A stretch of 64,000 nt of DNA, from NCBI RefSeq assembly GCF_030246845.1, contig NZ_CP126889.1, positions 2,108,001 through 2,172,000 on the forward strand, given 5' to 3'. The notes under the pieces are model-generated. The model was not told the DNA's origin. It did not search any database and saw only the letters and a program-made list of their open reading frames with translations. Source of the stretch: Enhydrobacter sp. GTDB lineage: Bacteria; Pseudomonadota; Alphaproteobacteria; Reyranellales; Reyranellaceae. Shown one piece after another: positions 60,158 to 64,000 of this stretch (within the stretch, counting starts at the first letter, position 1; each line of letters opens with the position of its first letter). The position numbers and the translations under genes were made by a program.

Positions 60158-61387
60158 TCACAGCACGTTCCTGTGGAACCGGCCGGCCTTCATGATGGCC
60201 GGCAGGTGCACGCCGCCGTCCTTGAAGAGGCCGAGGTCCTTCACCGGATCGCCGTCGACCACTAGCAGGTCGGCATAAGCACCCGGCTGGATCGTGCCGA
60301 GCCTGCCTTCCTGGCGCACCACCTCGGCGCCGACCAGCGTCGCCGAGCGGATGACCTCGATCGCCGGCATCACCTCGCCGCGGATCCGGAACTCGCCGGT
60401 CTGCTCGTCCTCCAGCGCGCCCAGCAGATCGGTGCCGTAGGCCATCTTCACGCCGGCGGCGCGGCAGTGCTCCAGCTCGGCGTAGCCGTATTTCAGCACC
60501 TCGTCGTTCTTGGCCAGCATGGTGTCGGGCATGCCGAGCTCGCGGGCGCGCCGCTTCATCGCCTCGTAGGTGACGAGGTTGGGCACCATGTAGACGCCCT
60601 TCGCGGCCATCAGCCTCGCGGTCGGCGCATCGACTAGATTGCCGTGCTCGATGGTGCGCACGCCGCACTTCACGGCGCGGGTGATGGCCTCGGGCGTGTA
60701 GGCGTGGGTCAGCACGTAGCGGCCGAAGGCGTGCGCCTCCTCGACCGCGGCGCCGATCTCCTCGACGGTGAACTGCAGCGATTCCAGCGGGTCGTAGGGC
60801 GAGGCGACGCCGCCCGAGACCATCAGCTTCACCTGGTCGGCGCCCTGCCGCATCTGCTCGCGCGCCGCCTTGCGCACCTCGTCGGGACCGTCGGCGATGG
60901 CGCGCAGGAACACCATGCCGTTGCAGCAGAGGCAGGGCGGCCCGATGTCGGTGCGCCGGTTGCGGTCGTTGTGGCCGCCGGTGGGCCCGATCGAGCGGCA
61001 GGAGATGAAGAGCCGCGGGCCCGGGATCAGGCCCGCCTCGACCGCGGTCCTGGTGCCCCAGTCGGCGCCGCCGGCGTCGCGCACCGTGGTGAAGCCGCGA
61101 TCGAGCATGCGCTTCAGCCGACCGGCCGAGCGCGCCATCATCAGCGTGAGCGGCACGCTCTCGAGGCGGTTGATGTAGACCTCGCTGTGATGGGTGTGCA
61201 CATGGCAGTCGATCAGCCCCGGCATCAGCGTGCGCCTGCCGCAGTCGATGACTGTCGCGGCGCCGGCGCCGATCGGCCGGTCCGACACCTCCTTGACGGT
61301 GTCGCCCTCGACCAGCACCTCGTAGCCCTCGCGCGCCTCGTCCCAGTGCGGATCGAGCAGGCGGAGGTTTCTGAACAGGAAGGACAT
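60158..61387 (-). CDS. Metal-dependent amidohydrolase (Xaa-Pro dipeptidase-like), copy 1
   Basis: 409 residues, amidohydrolase superfamily with the HxH ligand pair in DCHVHTHH, the carboxylated-Lys strand QVKLMVSGG, HAYTPEA (His), IEHGN (His) and YGTDLLG (Asp). An unusual segment CLCCNG lies at about residue 165. Probably cleaves a dipeptide, hydantoin or imide in the cytoplasm. It has a tandem paralogue upstream (61493). In the operon direction it follows the paralogue and precedes the importer genes, so it probably processes what the importer brings in (inference). Confidence 0.87.
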   Translation of the reverse strand: MSFLFRNLRLLDPHWDEAREGYEVLVEGDTVKEVSDRPIGAGAATVIDCGRRTLMPGLIDCHVHTHHSEVYINRLESVPLTLMMARSAGRLKRMLDRGFTTVRDAGGADWGTRTAVEAGLIPGPRLFISCRSIGPTGGHNDRNRRTDIGPPCLCCNGMVFLRAIADGPDEVRKAAREQMRQGADQVKLMVSGGVASPYDPLESLQFTVEEIGAAVEEAHAFGRYVLTHAYTPEAITRAVKCGVRTIEHGNLVDAPTARLMAAKGVYMVPNLVTYEAMKRRARELGMPDTMLAKNDEVLKYGYAELEHCRAAGVKMAYGTDLLGALEDEQTGEFRIRGEVMPAIEVIRSATLVGAEVVRQEGRLGTIQPGAYADLLVVDGDPVKDLGLFKDGGVHLPAIMKAGRFHRNVL

Positions 61388-61400
61388 GGTTACGAACTCA

Positions 61401-61475
61401 TCGGAGCGCGCCACTCCAGTGGCGCTCATGCGGGGGCGAGACGCGAAGAGGGCGCCACTGGAGTGGCGCGCTCCC
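61401..61475. repeat. Dispersed palindromic repeat B, copy 3
   Basis: GGAGCGCGCCACTCCAGTGGCGCTCATG and GGCGCCACTGGAGTGGCGCGCTCC form an inverted pair with about 20 bases between; it lies between the two paralogous amidohydrolase genes. The same units make up copy 1 near dctQ. Confidence 0.82.
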
Positions 61476-61492
61476 CTGATCCCGACGCGCGC

Positions 61493-62743
61493 TCATGCCA
61501 GCGCGTTCTTGTGGAACCGGCCGGCCTTCATGATCAGCGGCAGGTGGGCGCCCTGGTCGAGGAAGAGCTCGAGGTCCTTCACGGGATCGCCGTCGACCAC
61601 GATCAGGTCGGCGAAGGCGCCGGGCTCCACGACGCCGAGCTTGCCCTCCTGGCGCAGCACCTCGGCGCCGACCAGCGTCGCCTGGCGGATGATCTCCAGC
61701 GGCTTCAGCACCTCGGCGCGGAACAGGAACTCGCGGCTCTGCTCGACCTGGAGCTGGCCCAGCAGGTCGCTGCCGTAGCCCACCTTCACGCCGGCCCGCT
61801 GGCAGATCTCCAGCGACTTCAGCGCGCCGTCGAGCACGATGTCGTTCTTGGCCAGCATGTCGGCCGTCATGCCGAACTGCGCCGCGCGCTCCTTCATCAC
61901 GAAGTAGGTGACGAGGTTGGCCACCATGTAGCCGCCCTTCGACTTCAGGAGCTGCGCCGACTTGTCGTCGATCAGGTTGCCGTGCTCGATGGTGCGCACG
62001 CCGTTCTCGACCGCGCGGGTGATGGCCTCGGGCGTGTAGGCATGGGCCAGCACGTAGCGGCCGAAGTTCCTCGCCTCGTCGGTCGCCGCCGCGATCTCGG
62101 CGGCCGAGAACTGCAGCGAGTCGAGCGGATCGTAGGGCGAGGCGACGCCGCCCGAGCACATGATCTTCACCTGGTCGGCGCCCTGGCGCATCTGCTCGCG
62201 CACCGTCCTGCGGACCTCGTCGGGCCCGTCGGCCACGGCCATGCTGTAGACCATGGCGTTGCAGCAGCCGCAGGGCGCGCCCCTTCCTGGCGAACTGGTG
62301 TCGGTGCGGCGGCGCGAATCGCTGTGGCCGCCGGTCGGGCCGATGGCGCGGCCGGAGATGAAGAGGCGCGGACCCGCGATCAGGCCGGTCTCGACCGCGG
62401 TCTTGATGCCCCAGTCGGCGCCGCCGGTGTCGCGCACGGTGGTGAAGCCGCGATCGATCATGCCCCTCATCAGGTCGGCGGCGCGCGCCGTCATCAGGGT
62501 CAGCGGGATGTTCTCGAGGTTGCGGATGTTCACCTCGCTCAGGAACACGTGCACGTGGCAGTCGATCAGGCCGGGCATCAGCGTGCGCCCGCCGCAATCG
62601 ACCGTGCGCGCGCTCGCCGCCTTGATCGGCTTGTCCGACACCTCCCTGATCGTCTCGCCCTCGACCAGCACCTCGTGGCCGCCGCGCGCCTCGTCCCAGC
62701 GCGGATCGAGGAGCTTCGCGTTCCTGAACAGAATCTGCGACAT
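61493..62743 (-). CDS. Metal-dependent amidohydrolase (Xaa-Pro dipeptidase-like), copy 2
   Basis: 416 residues, paralogue of the 60158 gene throughout its length (PGLIDCHVH, ADQVKIMCSGGVASPYDPLDSLQF, LAHAYTPEAITRAV, IEHGN, YGSDLLG). Metal ligands are conserved; the Cys segment here is APCGCCNAM. A seven-residue insertion before it (TDTSSPGRG) is absent in the other. First gene of the likely operon, followed by its copy and then the importer genes. Substrate unknown. Confidence 0.87.
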   Translation of the reverse strand: MSQILFRNAKLLDPRWDEARGGHEVLVEGETIREVSDKPIKAASARTVDCGGRTLMPGLIDCHVHVFLSEVNIRNLENIPLTLMTARAADLMRGMIDRGFTTVRDTGGADWGIKTAVETGLIAGPRLFISGRAIGPTGGHSDSRRRTDTSSPGRGAPCGCCNAMVYSMAVADGPDEVRRTVREQMRQGADQVKIMCSGGVASPYDPLDSLQFSAAEIAAATDEARNFGRYVLAHAYTPEAITRAVENGVRTIEHGNLIDDKSAQLLKSKGGYMVANLVTYFVMKERAAQFGMTADMLAKNDIVLDGALKSLEICQRAGVKVGYGSDLLGQLQVEQSREFLFRAEVLKPLEIIRQATLVGAEVLRQEGKLGVVEPGAFADLIVVDGDPVKDLELFLDQGAHLPLIMKAGRFHKNALA

Positions 62744-62832
62744 CGACGCTTCCCCCGGATTCGAAGGCGCAACCCTACGCGCCCGCCCGCTTTGGCGCTA
62801 CAGTCGCGGCGCGGATCGGCAGGAGGTGCGGC

Positions 62833-63747
62833 ATGGCGCGCATAGGCTGGCGGGGCGTGTTCCCGGCGGTGACGACGCAGTTCGGCGAGGATTTCTCGCT
62901 TGATCTCGCGGCGACGCAGAAGGTGATCGACGGCCTCGTGCGCGACGGCGTCGCGGGGCTGGTGATCTGCGGCACGGTTGGCGAGGGCACCTCGCTCACC
63001 GCCGAGGAGAAGCGCCGGGTGCTGGCCGCCGCCGTGGAGGCGGTCGCCAGGCGTGTGCCGGTGATCGCCGGCGTCGCCGAATACACGACCGCGATGGCCT
63101 GCGATCTCGCGCGCGACTGCCGCAGGCTCGGCGTCGACGGGCTGATGGCGATGCCGGCCATGGTCTACAGCGCCAAGCCGCACGAAACGGTGGCGCATTT
63201 CCGCGCCGTCGCCCGGGCGTCCGACCTGCCGGTGATGATCTACAACAACCCGCCGGTCTACAAGACCGACGTCACGCCCGAGATGCTGGCCGAGCTGGCG
63301 GACTGCGAGACCGTGGTCTGCATCAAGGAATCGTCGGGCGCCACCGCGCGGCTGGCCGACATCCGCCGCATCATGGGCGACCGGCTGGTGCTGTTCTGCG
63401 GCCTCGACGACGTGGTGGTGGAAGCGGTGATGCTGGGCTGTACCGGCTGGGTGTCGGGCCTCTCCAACGCCTTCCCGCAGGAGGGCAACCGCCTGTTCGA
63501 GCTCGCGATGGCCGGCCGCTTCGCCGAGGCGCGGCCGCTCTACGACTGGTTCATGCCGCTCCTGCATCTCGATGCCCGCGCCGACCTCGTGCAATGCATC
63601 AAGCTCTGCGAGGAGATCATGGGCCGCGGCAGCGCGCGCACCCGCCCGCCGCGCCTGCCGCTCGCCGGCGCCGAGCGCGCTCATGTCGAGCGCCTGATGC
63701 GCGACGCCCTCGCCGCGCGGCCGTCGCTCCGGCTCGCGGCGGAGTGA
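62833..63747 (+). CDS. DapA/HBPS-family class I aldolase
   Basis: 304 residues, TIM barrel. Schiff-base Lys165 lies in VVCIKESSG and Tyr137 in MIYNNP. The usual GTTGE is GTVGE here (Val49), a change from dihydrodipicolinate synthase, so it is likely another member, such as an aldolase or a keto-acid lyase, not DapA for lysine. Divergent from the amidohydrolase operon. Repeat A follows its stop. Confidence 0.87.
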   Translation: MARIGWRGVFPAVTTQFGEDFSLDLAATQKVIDGLVRDGVAGLVICGTVGEGTSLTAEEKRRVLAAAVEAVARRVPVIAGVAEYTTAMACDLARDCRRLGVDGLMAMPAMVYSAKPHETVAHFRAVARASDLPVMIYNNPPVYKTDVTPEMLAELADCETVVCIKESSGATARLADIRRIMGDRLVLFCGLDDVVVEAVMLGCTGWVSGLSNAFPQEGNRLFELAMAGRFAEARPLYDWFMPLLHLDARADLVQCIKLCEEIMGRGSARTRPPRLPLAGAERAHVERLMRDALAARPSLRLAAE

Positions 63748-63761
63748 CCGGCTCGCAGGAA

Positions 63762-63873
63762 GGATCCCTCGGCCTCGCCTCCGGATGACACCGATTTGAT
63801 GTGTCATCCCGAGCGTAGCGAGGGATCTTTCGCGACGCCGATCGAAGGTCCCTCGCTGCGTTCGGGATGGCAC
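63762..63873. repeat. Dispersed palindromic repeat A, copy 5 (three arms)
   Basis: Three arms: GGATCCCTCGG...GGATGACACC, then GTGTCATCCCGAGCGTAGCGAGGGATCTTT, then GGTCCCTCGCTGCGTTCGGGATGGCACC. It sits between the aldolase and the MATE-like gene. Confidence 0.82.
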
Positions 63874-63902
63874 CGCTTCTCGAGTCTCGTCAGGAGCCCG
63901 CC

Positions 63903-64000
63903 GTGTCCCATCCTCTCCTGACGGCGCCGGTCGGGCGGGCGCTGGTGCGGCTGGCGGGGCCGACCACGGCGGTGATGGCGCTGCAGGTCGTGGTGGCGCT
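63903..64000 (+). CDS. Probable MATE-family efflux transporter (3' truncated by window edge)
   Basis: The GTG at 63903, preceded by AGGAG, opens a frame running off the window: it reads SHPLLTAPVGRALVRLAGPT followed by a hydrophobic helix start (AVMALQVVVA). The PVGRALVRLA-P pattern just before the first helix is typical of MATE exporters, but only 32 residues are visible. Confidence 0.55.
   Translation, partial: MSHPLLTAPVGRALVRLAGPTTAVMALQVVVA

Overview
The window is GC-rich, densely coded chromosomal DNA from an alphaproteobacterium. The order mutM, enoyl-CoA hydratase, rpsT, dnaA, dnaN, recF, gyrB on one strand is typical of that class, and HslV, GyrB and DnaA have alphaproteobacterial character. 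The number of amidohydrolases, LysR regulators, TRAP/ABC uptake systems and flavin oxidoreductases suggests a soil or water heterotroph, perhaps Reyranella-like in the Rhodospirillales; that placement is inference. No phage, insertion sequence, CRISPR array, rRNA or tRNA was seen.

Layout. 1-11.6 kb: housekeeping and metabolic genes (D-2-hydroxyacid dehydrogenase, YihY membrane protein, MAPEG protein, msrA, YgjP-type peptidase, amidohydrolase, D-amino-acid dehydrogenase, hslVU, an MFS transporter with a 45-residue membrane protein behind it, a secreted alpha/beta hydrolase). 11.8-18.9 kb: a six-gene operon resembling hyfBCEFGI (hydrogenase-4/complex I family). Its large subunit lacks the N-terminal nickel-binding cysteines, so it looks like an energy-converting-hydrogenase-related (Ehr) complex rather than a hydrogenase; a 2-hydroxyacid dehydrogenase follows 13 bases later. 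19.9-34.5 kb: regulators, a thioesterase, and the replication block gyrB-recF-dnaN-dnaA with rhodanese, rpsT, enoyl-CoA hydratase, mutM, YggS and a TPR protein. 34.1-38.5 kb: two copper-chaperone-like proteins that have lost metal ligands, ada, a DUF1127/LysR divergent pair, and a radical-SAM aminomutase coupled to a Baeyer-Villiger monooxygenase operon (38.5-40.8 kb).

41-48.8 kb: hydrolase, M20 peptidase, DMT exporter, TPR/glycosyltransferase-like protein, a second DUF1127/LysR pair, luciferase-like oxidoreductase and MarR regulator. 48.9-53.5 kb: a TRAP transporter (dctPQM), an Asp/Glu racemase broken by a frameshift, and a LysR regulator. 53.6-56 kb: cytokinin-dehydrogenase-like flavoprotein and a DUF899 protein. 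56-62.7 kb: a polyamine/opine-type ABC importer with two tandem paralogous amidohydrolases, then a DapA-family aldolase and the start of a probable MATE transporter.

Two families of short palindromic intergenic repeats are scattered through the window and concentrate at gene junctions of the 56-64 kb region. The strongest candidate for unusual biology is the Ni-ligand-less Hyf-like complex. Secondary points are the frameshifted racemase, the degenerate copper-chaperone folds, the duplicated DUF1127/LysR module and the dispersed repeats.
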